Source: Halisarca cf. caerulea
Lineage: Eukaryota > Porifera > Demospongiae > Chondrillida > Halisarcidae
Assembly: GCA_963170055.1 (NCBI GenBank)
Contig: CAUJGJ010000371.1
Coordinates: 2,855,511-2,919,510, forward strand
DNA length: 64,000 nucleotides
Direction of reading: 5' to 3'
Below the pieces are notes generated by a model. The model saw only the letters and a list, made by a program, of their open reading frames with translations. It ran no database searches and had not been told where the DNA came from. The number at the start of each line of letters is the position of its first letter. Position 1 is the first letter of the stretch. A program made the translations under genes and the position numbers. Of the stretch, positions 1-13,900 are shown piece after piece.

Positions 1-718
1 ATTTTATTACTGTGCATTTGTCAGGGCTCACAATATGCACTTGAATTCCTTGGTAATCTCTCCCCTCACTTTTAGTGCCACCATCCCTATAGTCATGATT
101 ATTTCACATTATGCAGCATTAATTAGTTTTACAGCAAACATTCATTTCTTGACCTTAATTCCATTGCCCCCTACCCCTTGCACTCACTATACTATTAATA
201 TCATTTCTGTCAGTTCCCACTTGTTTTTGACTATACCTAAGTTGGTGTTAGACCCACCGTCACTCCAATAGGTGACTGTAAAGTTAATAATAAAAAATGA
301 ATAGTTCTGTTTATGGTTGTGCACATATTGAAACGATGGTCTGTGGAGTATCTATGATTTAACCAAGTAATTTCAACACTACATACGTACAAATCAAGTT
401 TATAAAGGAAACTAGCAGCAAATACTCCAAAGAATGCTATCCATGTTTTCTGGTTGTTTGGCCAAGTTCACGTTTGTTGGATACATTTGTTTATGGAGTA
501 CAGTGAAATCCTGCTATTCAGGACAATTGAAAAATCTTGCATTATGTTATGGTCCCAAATTCTCATTTACACATATGTACATAATATTATGTGTTATATA
601 CTGTATGAATGACACATTGAGGCAACCCTGTAGATGTGTATTCATATCTGATATGTGCCATATTTTTCTATAGTTGGGCATTTATACTTGCGACTAATCA
701 CTTTCTTATTCACCATAG

Positions 719-2922
719 ATGGAGCACTCACTGGTTCAAGTGCCAAATAGAAATTCCTAGTAAATGGAGAAATAAGCATGTCAGATTCAGGTGGAACAGT
801 GGATGTGAAGCTATGGTAATGATGTTAGATGTTTGATCTTTTTTGGTGTAATACCGTAGGAATGGAAAGTTATGCTGTAGTTTTAATTATGCTATTTTGC
901 TATTTTAAAGAAAATCGCACAAATATAAATAGTACCATTTTTCATGTCTGATACCACACAATATGCATATTAAGAAAATTGCAAATTAAAATTGCATAGT
1001 CTCTGTTTTGGTCAAAATCGCATAACTTTTACTTCACAAATCAATCCTACGGTATGTTGTGATAATTGCTCAGCTAGTATCATATTACCTATTATACTAG
1101 TTGTGAACAAAGTTCAGAACCTCACAGAACTGTGTTGCTGAATTGTGTCACATGATATTAAATGACTGCATGATGTGTTGTGCTGCAATATGTATCAGTA
1201 TCTCTCTTTTGTCTGCGTACGATTATGTATTGGGCAAATCCAACACACTGGGTGGTCACTTGTTGGTGTAGTAGGTGGTTACCCTTGTTGACCACCTTGC
1301 TTCTTGTGTATGTACATAATAGTTGACACATGTGCTATGAGCATGTCTTCAGTTTTGACAATGTGTAAATTTAAATTTGCGGACATGGAGGTTAAGCTGG
1401 ACTGGGGAATAGAATTATGAAGAGGTGTTGATGTTTGTCTCGAATGCATCTCAAGCATAATATATGTGTTTTTGTTGGACTGGCCACATTTCATAACGAA
1501 TACCAGTGTCCCAGTTCATTTATTTACATTCACATTCATGCTGTTTGTGGTGTTGGGGGTAAACAATGTGTGGCCAATGTGTGTGTCTGCCCTACATAAT
1601 CAGCTCGAAGCTCTAGATCTGATTCACTTTGGTTTTGCCATTCAGGCTGCAAGTAGATGAGAATAATAATATTGTGTGTGAGAGAATGCTGTGATCCTGG
1701 TTGCTGTGTGAATGGTATATATTCTGATCACAGTCGTGTTTTACTTGGTTTCTGTGAGCAGTACGTATATCCTAAAGTCAGTACATTTAAAGTCAAGCAA
1801 AACACCAAGTGGGATCAAAAAACCATATATCTTGAATTATACCATAGACATTCTATAATACTACATAGAGTGTCTATGAATACACACAGGGTGAACTTGT
1901 GCAAGGATGAGGTGCACTTCAATACATCACAAATGTCACCTGACATTAAATGGCTGCAACATGGCCAACTTTGAGGCCCTAGTTAGGAAACCCCACATTA
2001 AAATGGCAGAATATGATAGATTGCAAATGACATAAGTTTCAAATTGTTTTTAAAGTGATTTTTAAGGGCATTTTCAGACTTGTAGTCCTGGAACTGAGGG
2101 AATTGTTCAGATATGAAGTAAGTGTCTCTTTTGGGAATCATGTACGAAGCACCATTAGGATCTGAGAAAGTTTTTACCTTGTTTGTGTGCTACACCTGTG
2201 CCCCCTTCCAATCGGTGGGACTAATTATCATATACCATTTCGATCGATAAGATATTTTGTCTCAACAATTTCAAATGTTGGCCTTAAATGAGCAATACCC
2301 CAATAAAGTGTATGGGATTCTCTATCGGAGTTCACTACCAACTGGAAGCCACTGACGAAAAAAACTTTTTAACGCTCGGTAATTGTGTATACTGTTAATC
2401 AGTACTTTTCCTTACTTCTTAGATATGGAAAGATGGAAATCCTATCCAGGTGTGTCTTGTACATGTTCGTATTAACATTCTCCTTGCAATTTTGAGGTTA
2501 TTACCCTGGTGTGTGTGTTTATGTAGAGCATGTGGTGACAAAGATTTGAGGATAAATCTGATAAGATTGGTTTATGTCTTAATTAGTTTTACTTTTAGTT
2601 AGCTACTGTCTTGTCTATACAGATGTACATGCATACATACACTGTATGTTAATGGAGTATCCGCTCTACTTAGGGTCTCACTGGAGGTGATTCACAGAAG
2701 AGATATGACTTTATCTTAACTGAATCAAGTAAAGGAGGAGAACAGTTCCTTTTGTATGTTGAAGCTGCTGCCAATGGCATGTTTGGAGCAGGCAATGGAG
2801 GAATGATTAATCCACCCAATCCTGACTTGACATTTGTTTTGTCCTTGGCTGAAGTAGCAGTTTTTAATGTTGACGCCTATCATTTGTTGATGGATCTTAC
2901 TGTACTGGCTGGAATGGCTAAG
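719..2922 (+). CDS. MAN2C1: MAN2C1 exons 1-3: N-terminal domain
   Basis: Exons 719-815, 2423-2449 and 2674-2922 encode residues 1-124 of the visible protein. The first carries [16 protein letters not shown], the MAN2C1-specific module that precedes the catalytic barrel. The 27-nt second exon (IWKDGNPIQ) supplies the tryptophan strand. The third carries [14 protein letters not shown]. The first exon starts in a split codon after an AG acceptor, so at least one coding exon lies further upstream. I found no convincing one at 1-718. Confidence 0.92.
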
Positions 2923-3515
2923 GTTGGTCTGTTACAGGGTGGAGAGATGGCAGTTCTTTGCACAGATTTGTATTTAATTGCAGCAACTGCCGAAAAGTGA
3001 CCACAGAGCATACGATGCATTGTATAAGGCTAATGAAATAATTAATCAGTGTGGGGACTTTACGCCCAATACTCTTCAAAGGTTGAGTTTTTGCACATGT
3101 GAAAAAAGGGGTAGACAAAGTGACCACCTAATGTACTTGTTTCATATTTGCAGACTACATGAATCCTGTTCTGAGTTTTTCAGTAAGAGAAATGGTGAAG
3201 CCCAATTTAGCGTGTATGCATTTGGACACTGTCATATTGATTCCGGTTGGTCCTTTCCTTAATTTTTCTTTATGCAATATGTAAATTATTGATTTTTTCG
3301 ACACACATATGTAGCTTGGCTGTGGCCTTACTCTGAGACTATTAGGAAATGTGCTCGCAGTTGGTCATCCCAGCTACTATTGATGGATAAGTATTCAGAC
3401 TTCAAGTTTGTTTGCTCCCAGGTACGTACTGTATGTGCATGTGTATGTACGTAGGACTCCAGTGTTTTCTAACTTCTTGTTCCAGTATGTATCCATTCAA
3501 CACTATCATCTTACG

Positions 3516-3547
<32 letters not shown>

Positions 3548-3940
3548 TGTGCATACACAATTGTAACGTTGTTTTGCTGCTGTTGCTCTGTTGCTACATA
3601 CCATATGGCGGTAATATCGCAATGGAATTCTTTGCAATTTCCCTTAATATTCAACATTTCACAAATACTAGGTAGACATTTTTCACTATTTCTGATGCTT
3701 TTTTAGACTTTTATTTGCAAATTACCCTATAAATCAGACCTTCTTTTGTCTTATTCTCTTTCTCATCTATTTTGTTTCATTCTTAATTTACTGAAGACCA
3801 ATATTGTGGTGGTCACCTTGGAGTGAAGGGATAATTTTGTGAATGTATTGTAATGGAGTTGGAAAACTGTAAAAATAAACCACAAAAATGTTCCATTATA
3901 TATATGATGTACATGTGTGTGTGTGTGTGTATGTGTGTGT

Positions 3941-3983
<43 letters not shown>

Positions 3984-6900
3984 TGTGTGTGTAAGCAAAT
4001 CTACAGTAGATGTTTTTGTATGCTGTATTATTCATTGGTTTGTGTGTGTAGTATCTGCATAGACATCACGTAATCCATGGTTTTCAGACTGTAAGATTTG
4101 GTGCTGTACAGTAAGCAGAGTTGTGCTAGTTATGTTGTGTCTTTGCGTATGCCATTTCTAAAACTCTTGTGATAGTAGATTCTGAAGCGATGTTTCCTCC
4201 AGACAAAAATTAAAGGGGGGGGGTATGGCGGTTAGCGTTGCTGAGTGCTTGGCTATCTAGTTTTCTTGGCTAAAAATTCTGTTTTTTTTACAATTAGAGG
4301 TGGGTATTTGCTGGAGTGAACAACTATATTGAACATATTGTATGGTTATTATTAGTGACAATATGTTTATAATTAGAATTGAGTTGTTTCTAGCTTTTTG
4401 TCAAGCTTTTAGTGTACTACATTAAAGTTGAAAGTTTTGCTATCCAAGATTGTGTGGGGGGGGGGGGTGCAGTGCCCCCCTACCCCTCTTTAGGGGAAAC
4501 ACTGGTAGAAGTTATCTGTAAATTCATTGTCTCTGTGTTTATCCTGACACACAGATGCAGCAATTTGCTTGGATCAAAGAGTTCTATCCTTCTTTGTTTC
4601 AAGCCATTAAATGTAAAATTAAATCAGGGCAGTTTATTCCAGTTGGAGGTACTTGGATTGAAATGGTACGTAATTGTTTCCATGAGTCTTATCTGAATAT
4701 CAGTAGCTCTGTGTACATGCACATTCCTTGCTTTCTTCGAAGGATCGAATTCTTCATGTGTCATTGGACTGTACTGTATGTGTGCATAGCCTTTTCTGTT
4801 GTGCTGTATCTTTAGTCCTACCATAGATACTAGAAGGCCCTACACATGCGTACAGTGTGTATGCTCTGTGTTATCCAACAAACAGTATTTTTGGTATTTT
4901 ATGTACATCATAAAAGAGACTATGTGCACTGTCTACTAAACTACATAAGCTGGTTGGATGCGTTTGTGAAGATGTTCCATATGGATGTAGTGCATTTTCT
5001 CTATCAAATTCTGTCTCTTTGGAGATGAGATGCAGGTGTAGTGTACTGTACCTATGTACTGTATGTTGTTTGTATGTGTCAATGCTCTGCTGTATGTTAT
5101 GCATGTTCTATTTGTGTACTCCTAAAGGATGGAAATATCCCTAGTGGAGAATCATTTATAAGGCAATTTTTATGTGGTCATCATTTTCTCACTGAGGAGC
5201 TTGGTGCATCCACTTCTGTGTTCTGGCTTCCTGACACATTTGGATATTCAGCACAGCTGCCACAAATTGCCACAAAATGTGGTATGAAGTACTTTCTAAC
5301 ACAGAAGTTGAGCTGGTCTTTAACAAACAAATTTCCTGTGAGTTAACTGTATTTTGAAGCATATACGTACAGTACATTAGTACACATCTTAGTTCCTTTT
5401 CTATCTACGTAAATATGTATGTATTATTCTGTCAACAGCACAATACGTTTCTTTGGGAAGGACTAGATGGATCCAAGTGAGTGCTATCAACATGTGGGGT
5501 GTATGGATGATCATATGTAAGACTGTAGTTGAAAGGAGGAGAGAATTTACTTTGCAATTATTAAGCTTACATAAAGCACCTGCAATTTGTGATAGAGTAA
5601 TATTTTGTTTTTACCCAATATGTTTCAGGTACAGTCAGGTGCACTATAATGAGATTTGCAAGGAAATGGTTCCCCAATCCTTATACAAACTTGGGCAGCT
5701 TTCATCCTAAATTGCTGAACTTATTATCACAATATCAGAGTAGCATCACAACAGATGGTAGCATAATAGCACAGATTCTTAGACATTTTAGAATAGAAGG
5801 GTTAGGTTTTTGATTGGAAGTTGTGGGTAACAAAAATGGTCCAAAGGCCCCTTCCTACAAAATCTCCTCTGCTGATCAGCTAGAAATGGTTGTTTACTAA
5901 AGAGACTGTGAAAGGAATACACTGTTACTAAAAGTTTTGTACAATTGGACAGGATACTATCCAATAGTATGAGTGGAAGAGATGGGCTACAGCTGTGTGT
6001 GTGTGTGTGTGAGTGTGTGTGTGTGTGTGTGTATGTGTTCATTGTCACAAATACACATGATTGAGCGAGGGCTTCTTTTTCTTTTGTTGTGCAGGATTTT
6101 GACTCATTTTCCTTCAGCTGATACTTATGAATCAGATGGAAGTGTTGCTGATGTTAGTGTTCAATCTTGTAATTACCATTTGATGTAACATATAACGTAT
6201 ACAGAAAATGGCTCTTACAAGCTGTGTAACTTGTTTTATTTTTGTGTATCCCATATGTATATATGTGCTTGCAGGTTTTGAAAACTGTCCATGAGCATAA
6301 GGACAAAGGCCGCAGCAATAGTGCTATTTTACTATATGGATTTGGAGACGGTGGTGGTGGTCCACAGTATGTCCATGTACAGTATATTAATTGATAATAT
6401 TATGTATGTCATATAGTGGAGAATTTTTGCAAAAGATAATTTGACAATTGTTTTAATATCCTATATTTTATAGTTGCAATAATATTATGGTGATTCCCAG
6501 TATTTTTACTTTTTAGGCTTTTCTTTGCAAATTGGTACTTCTATCTGATCAATCCGAGCCTATTTTTACCACTTTACTCACAGTCTACCATTTGTATTGG
6601 TGGATGGAAAATAAGGATGAACTTGGCTGAGGGAGTATTTCCTAAATTTGATTGGAACACAAAACCACTATGATATCCTTCTATGTATGTACTGTTACAT
6701 ACTGTACCATATTTGACCAACTAGTGGTCCAGACATTTGATTCGGAAAACTTTTTAATTGACCATTTAATAAGAACTGTTCTAGAAACCCTAGAATGTTC
6801 ACAAAGTTTATAACTTAGTAAGTTAAGAGAATATTTATGATAAACCCATGCTACTTCACGTAATGTATACATGTACGTACAGTATGTGAAAATCAGAAAA

Positions 6901-7940
6901 TGTACCAGCATGGTAGCCAGTCAGAGTGCTGGGTTGTCCAACCACATCGACAAGTGGTGTGATAAGAATAAGTTTGTTTCTATGGGAAACGAAAGACCAA
7001 AATGACATAGTATTACAATCAACGATCATCACCTTGCTGTGTTAGATGGTCAATTGGAGCAGCTACATATGTTATTCACTTAGGCTCAGTTAGTCCAAGT
7101 ATTAATATGAGACCACGCTATTATTTGAGGCCCTGCTTTTATTTAACACATTTATTTATTCATCCCCCCCCTATTAAACTAACCCAGTATTCATTTGGTC
7201 AATGTATTTATATATGCAGTACATGTACCTTTTATTATAATTGTATTGTGTACTATATTTACATTATTGTAGTGAAGACATGCTTGAATCCTTGGGAAGG
7301 TTGCGGGATGTTGATGGAGTACCTCAAGTATTGACATCAACTAGTAAGCCTGAAGAATTCTTCGAGAAAATTTGTAAGGACAGTTTGTCAAAATTGTGTA
7401 CTTGGACTGGGGAACTGTACTTGGAACTTCACAGAGGAACTTTCACCACACAGTATCATGTTAGTATTGCTACATTCTGTTGTGTGGAATGACTATGATT
7501 TGTAATCCTCCGTCATGATAAGGAAGATACATATAATATATCTATATATATGATATATATATATGATATATATCTTCCTTATCATTGTACATACATACCT
7601 ATGTAGTTGAAAAATATGAATAGAAGACTCGAATTCCTCTTTCATGATGCTGAATTGCTACTGGCAGCCAGGGCTTGTCTTGAAGGTAATACAGGATGTG
7701 TGCAGGACTCAAGTGATGTAATCAACAGTTTGTGGCCAAAGATGTTGCTAAACCAATTCCATGATGTGCTCCCTGGAACCTCTATTGAAATGGTAAGTGT
7801 TGTTGTAATCATGTTCTTATGCAATGCTGTGTACTATGTGAGTGATCCCAATGAACATTTGTACATGCACCCTGCCTATTCACCCACACACACCTAACTC
7901 ACACCTAACACTTACACACACACACACACTCGTACGCACG

Positions 7941-7990
<50 letters not shown>

Positions 7991-10900
7991 CCAATGTTTT
8001 GTCTGTTGTATACCATGTATCTTCTAGTTTGTTATCATTCTAATTATTTGTAAATTGCTACAGTGATTGTGGTCAAACTGGTCAATACATTCAGAATGTG
8101 TATTACTCTAACTCTCTCCTTTGCTTGACCTAAGACTCATCCATTCGATCTTTGTTTACTTTTTTATTTTTGTCTTCAAAGATGATTAGTTCCCTAATAG
8201 TATTCATTATTACATTTTAGTGTTAAATGGTTGTCAACCATGTTGGCAGAGGTTAACGGACGTTCCCCCTCATGTGTGGGTGTGTGCAAGCGTGCCTGGG
8301 TGTTGTTCATGAGTGTATGTGGGTGTGCCCAGCAATGTGTATGCCAGTGTGAGGCTCACACGGTCTGCTTATGGCTTCCCAGTCAAGGCACAATGAGTGT
8401 GGGAATTGGCGCCTTCTGGAGTCGGGTCAAGGTGCAATGACAGGCTTGTCAGCACAGCAACCCAGAAAGGCACAAGGGAAAGTTGAGTTTGAATGCTATA
8501 GGAGTTAAACTGCTCCCACCCACTCACGGCAGAGCTAAAATTAAGGGGTAAAAATAAATATAGGCTACCAAGGGGTGGACAATAGGGTTAAGGTACATAA
8601 GGGGTATGTAAGTCAGGCAGCAGTCTGGCTTGCCAAATTTATTCCACAATTGGGCAAGCGTACCCCCCTTCAATGATGACATGCAGTTGCATGTGTTATG
8701 GTCCCATCCTTTGGGATGGGAACACATCCTATGCTTTGGGATAGAAACACATCCCATCCTTTTGGACGGGTGCAGTCTGAGGCACATGATGAGTGAGAGT
8801 CCCGATGTGATCTGGGTTGTAGTCTGAGAGGGAGGGGGCGTCCGTTAATTGGACGATATTGCAATAATCGCGATAATCATGATATCTTTTTCCAATAATA
8901 ATTGTATTGTCAGTGAGTTTTGACATTGTGATTATCATAATATCGTGATTATCGGGATACTGTATGTCCATATGCAGTATTGCTGTACCTCTTTCCAATT
9001 CAAGTGTCAGCATAGTATTTGGCTAGAGGTCTGTTGCATATACACATATATATTAGAATTCCAGTGGTGTACAATTTTGTGGCAAAAATTTTATCTCAAT
9101 TGATATTGATGGTTTATTACTGACCAGTCTGGCTAGCTGTCCAACTCCAGCATGTGTGAAGGTATGACTAAGTGATCTTGAAATTTTAAATTTTCAAGAT
9201 TTGGGAGTAGGTGACCTGTACTAGGTCATTGGGAGAGAATATAAGTGTGCTGTTGGTCTGAATTTTAGGCTATTGAGGGGCACTATGTCAATTCAGGTAT
9301 ATTTCTCACTATTATCGTAGTAACTGTTTAAAATCTTGTAATATACAGTAGTCATGAGTCATCCTTGATTCACTTAAAGTGAATCAAGGATAAAACTTTT
9401 ACTTAATAAAGTATTTTATGCAGTGTGTAGGAACCAAACAAACCCACAGCAAATTGCTTGCTATGATTGGCTCATTATCCAATATTATTTTTTTAATTTT
9501 CTTGCATGCTTTCTCTATTCTGTAATTGATAATCATTTATTTATTTTGAATTACTCTTGTCAGTATACACATACTCCGGTTGCATAGTCTCTGTATCCTC
9601 TCACTCTACTGTTTCTTTTTATTATTTTGTTCGTGAATTGTCTTAACTTTGACTGAGTGCCCAGAACCTGTTGGCCAGATGATTCCCCAGGTTAAATAAT
9701 CTACTGTTTACTTGGAGGCCTTCAACACTGTGAATCACTCGCTTTTAGTTTTCAAATTACACTACCTTGGCTTTGATGTTTCCACACATGATGCAGGACT
9801 TGTTTGTCATACATGCAAACAATGCACTTATGCATAGATCTGCAATCTCAGCTACTGTATGTACTACATTTCAGTGTTTTATTTATGTAGGTGAATCAAG
9901 ATGTTGCCAACATTTATGATAAAGGTACATATGTATGTATTTGTTTTTGGACCGTTTAACGTTATCATTGTTTTATTTTTATTTCTACACGGTATGCAGT
10001 ATTCATATACCACATACATACAGTACATACGTATATGCATGCAGTACAGTATGTGATTTCATCCACTCATTTGTCTCACTAGTGCCTATGTTGAATATGC
10101 CATTTGTCCTATATTTTGTGTTATGCCATTTGTCCTATATTTTTGTGCTATCAGGCTCAATAGATATGACATTGTGTTGTACTGTTGACAGGGGTCGGTT
10201 TCTGTAGCTTCTTTCGATATGTACATATCAAAAAATGGAGTCTATTGTCAGTTTTTATTTAATGCTAATATGCATCTTGAATGAAACAATCTCCTATTCA
10301 TACCAATTTGGCTTCCACTTTGGGCACTCAACTCATGTCTTCTCCTGCACTACACTAACAAATGGTACCCAGCTCTTTACCTTAAGCATGTGTGTAGGTA
10401 TGACTAAGTGATCTTGAAATTTTGTACATTGCTGTTCTCTTTCTTGGTGTTTTGGAGGCCTTCAACACTGTGAATCACCCACTTTTACTTTCCGAATTAC
10501 ACCACCTTGGCTTTGATGTTTCCACTGTCTCTTGGTTTGAGTCCTACCTGCCTGATCACTCTTAAGTTACTTGTGTATCTTCTCTACATCTTCTTCCAGC
10601 TCCATTAGTTCTGATGTCCGATAGAGTTCTGTTCTTCAACCCACTCGATCTTTTCTCCTTCTTCATGAATAATCTTCCTAGTGTTCTTCCTCCATGCAGT
10701 GTGTACTGTACTTTTGCTGATGGTACCTCTTTTGAAAGACCACCTTTAGGGACCTGTGAAAGGTGGTCTCTCAAAAGAGTTGATCTTTGACGAAAGGTGG
10801 TCTCTCAAAAGAGGTGATCTTTGACGAAGGGAATTTACTCAGGAGAAATCTGATGATACCAATCTTCAGATTTCTTTCAGCAACAGCAGAGCTAGTCTTA

Positions 10901-13900
10901 CAAAACAAGTGGTCTTTCACAAGGTTGGTCTTTTAAAGGAGGCATCTTCTTTATTGGAAATGACTGAAGTCGTCTTAATCCCTTACTGTAATCTTCCCTT
11001 AATGATGCGGAAAACTGGATGACCAACAATGGACTGAAGCTTAATACTATCAAGACGAAATGCTTGCTTATCTGTTCCCCAAGAGCCAGAATTGACCCAC
11101 CACCCATTCAAATCTACCTCTCTGGTTTTTGGATTGAGTAGGTCTCCAATTTTAAGCTTCTTGGTGTGATCATGAATTACATTTTGACTTGGACAGACCA
11201 CATTATCCGTCTTGTTGTCATAATGTCTCATTTTGTGAACCTTCTTAGGCGTCTTTCTTTGTTTCTTCCTCAATCTCTTCAGGTTCTCTACCTTAAGTCA
11301 GACATCCTGCCGTTGGTTGACTACTGTGATGTAGTATGGATCAACTGCACCCAGTAGAACTCTTCTAGTCTCCAATCTCTCTTCAACTACTGTATGCCTG
11401 TCATCATGTCCTACATTGTCCTCAGCTCTCTCAATCCTCCTCCTCCACCCTCTGGAAAGAACTTTGTATCTCCTCATTTCTATGCCGTAGGAAGCTTCAT
11501 CTTGCCATAGATATGGGGTTTGAGTATCTATGATCTTGCAGGCCTAGCATATAAGTGTCATAATTCTATGGCTTATCCATATTTTTCGTTCCTGTTCTGC
11601 CTACCCACCCACCACCATTACACATGACCATTGACCCTTGTGCTAGACCTCCAAGGGTAAGGGCCAACTTTGGCAAGTACTCATTTGCTTACTCCAGTAC
11701 GTATATCTTTGTGGCACTCCCTACCTCCCGTGATACGGGAGTGTGAGTCCCTCGAGGACTTCTCCAGAGGAGGTTTTAGTATTTTGAATCTATACCATGA
11801 ATTTTTTTGCTATTGTTTTTTCTTTTTCAATGTAATTGATGACACCTTACATGTATATTGATTATTAATTTTATTGTATTATTTTTTAATATATTTAACT
11901 TTCTTTGTAATTTTTTATCTTTTTTGTTTTTGTACTGTTGTTACAGAGTTCCTAGAATAGTAGCCATTGGCTAAAAGCTTCCCTTGTTTAAATAAGCTTA
12001 CCTAACATAACCTATTGCACATGGACATAATTTTCTGATTGAGTGTAGAATGCATATGTGTGTAATATGTATGTTAAACAAAGTGTTAAAAATATATCAA
12101 TTTTAGTATAATGTAGCCCACATACTGTCACAGTATTACTATAATCACAGCATAATTTATGCTGAGCAATAAGGTCAAACAGCCATCAGATGTATCCTTG
12201 TTGTACTATGTATATATTGTATACTCATGGTACTACTCAACCATATACTTAATGTTTGTATTTACGTACTTGCTCAGAAATTTATCCAGCTCTTCGCAAA
12301 TTGATGACACAGCAGATTCCACAGACTGCTAGTAAGGTACAATTTTATGTGTACTCTTGTCTTTTCATGTTTTGTGGTAGTATACTGTGGGTACATACAG
12401 CATTGGCATGAAGTACAGTCCATTTGATGCAATATATCCAATAGAGTGGTGAGAGAGTTGTAGATGCATGGGGCAGTTTTGGACACAAAGCATTTTTAAT
12501 GCTAGGTATGACAATGGACTTAGTTGAATATGGTAACGATGACAATGCATATCAGTTGTATTCACTAGTTTGTGTCTACTACAGTGTCAGTTAAAAGTAA
12601 TGGAAAGATTGTCATGTGCGTAAAAATGGTGCCGAGTGGAAGCCTGAAAAGGTTGTACAGTACATATGTAGATCCTTTATTAAGGCATTTTTCTGCAGTT
12701 TAGCTCTTGTTTGAGGTAGGCTTATTTCCTTCACAGAGAATCTCTAACTTTTAGGCCTTCAGAACTACAATAACTTGTCATGCATGCTTTATGGAGAAAA
12801 TTAAAACATTTTATGATCTGAACACCATAAGAGCTAAAGCTATGGAAATATTGCTGAGAAACCCATTGCTCCAAGTATTATCCCCAAAACATAATTACAG
12901 TGGATCCTCTTATAGCGAACCCCCCTAACAGTAGAAACTGCTATAACAGACTGCTTTGTGGGTCCAGATGGATTGCTATGCATGTGAGGTAAACTTTGAA
13001 TAGTGGAAACCTCTGTATAATGAACTGTTTTTCAGGTCCCAAAGTGTCTGAGGTTTCACTGCATATCACTTCAGTGTTAGGGCATGACAAAAATAAGATC
13101 ACAAGCAGAAATTGACAGCCATTGAGGTTACTTTGCCTAGAAAAGCTGCTTCATAGAGGGTAATGGTGGAATAATGCGCTTTACAACCTCACCAGAAAAG
13201 TGGGCCAAATTCAACAATTTTGTGGGCCTGAAGGTGACTGTGTCGACTGTGAACGACTACCCAGATGAATCAGGCCTGCACAGATGAGTAGCACAACAAG
13301 TATCCCCATTTTAGTGCTGGGCATTGATGGGAGTGCCACAAGTTCCCCAAGCAGATTGAAGTTGGATGACAGAAGTCTGGAATAAAATAGAATTTCAATG
13401 ACGAATGAAGGAAACTAAGTAAAACTAATCTACAAGTACCTTTATAACCTATAGATATATATGCAAGGTGAAGAAAGTGGGAAGAATATCTTGTATGAGG
13501 ACTGCATTGTTTTCAATGTGAAATATGGAGGTGGTTCGGCAAAAGTAGCAATAGAAAATTGACAAATAGAGTAGAAGGATTGGCATGTCCATCCCTATGC
13601 CTTTCCAGCTGTGTGCAGCTAACAACCCTACCTTGTTCCAATGACTTTTGACAGTTGCCAATTATTTTTCTCTTCATCCTTTTTCCTTTTAATTGGTTTA
13701 TATGGTTAAATGGTGCTCTGCTAAGTTTTATATTCCATTACAAAAGAAGTACCTTTGTGCAAAGCAATTGGTTGTGGATGCTCTCAGGAAATGTGGGAAT
13801 CAGTGAAGCTCAAAGTCTTTGCCTAATTTGTTTGTACCCGTTGTTTCCGAATCTTCAGATTAAAGGTTCCCTATATCTTTGTAAACATGGCAGGTGTGCT

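Noticed and set aside
1..718. Search for the missing 5' coding exons of MAN2C1
   Set aside because: No stretch matches the expected N-terminal motif with a donor in the right phase, so these exons are most likely upstream of the window.
2752..3000. Single-exon ORF starting at an ATG-like codon
   Set aside because: It is MAN2C1 exon 3 read into the next intron. The real exon ends at 2,922 at a GT donor.
8231..8787. Frames of 65-90 codons on both strands
   Set aside because: They lie inside the TTAA-flanked MITE and show no transposase motif.
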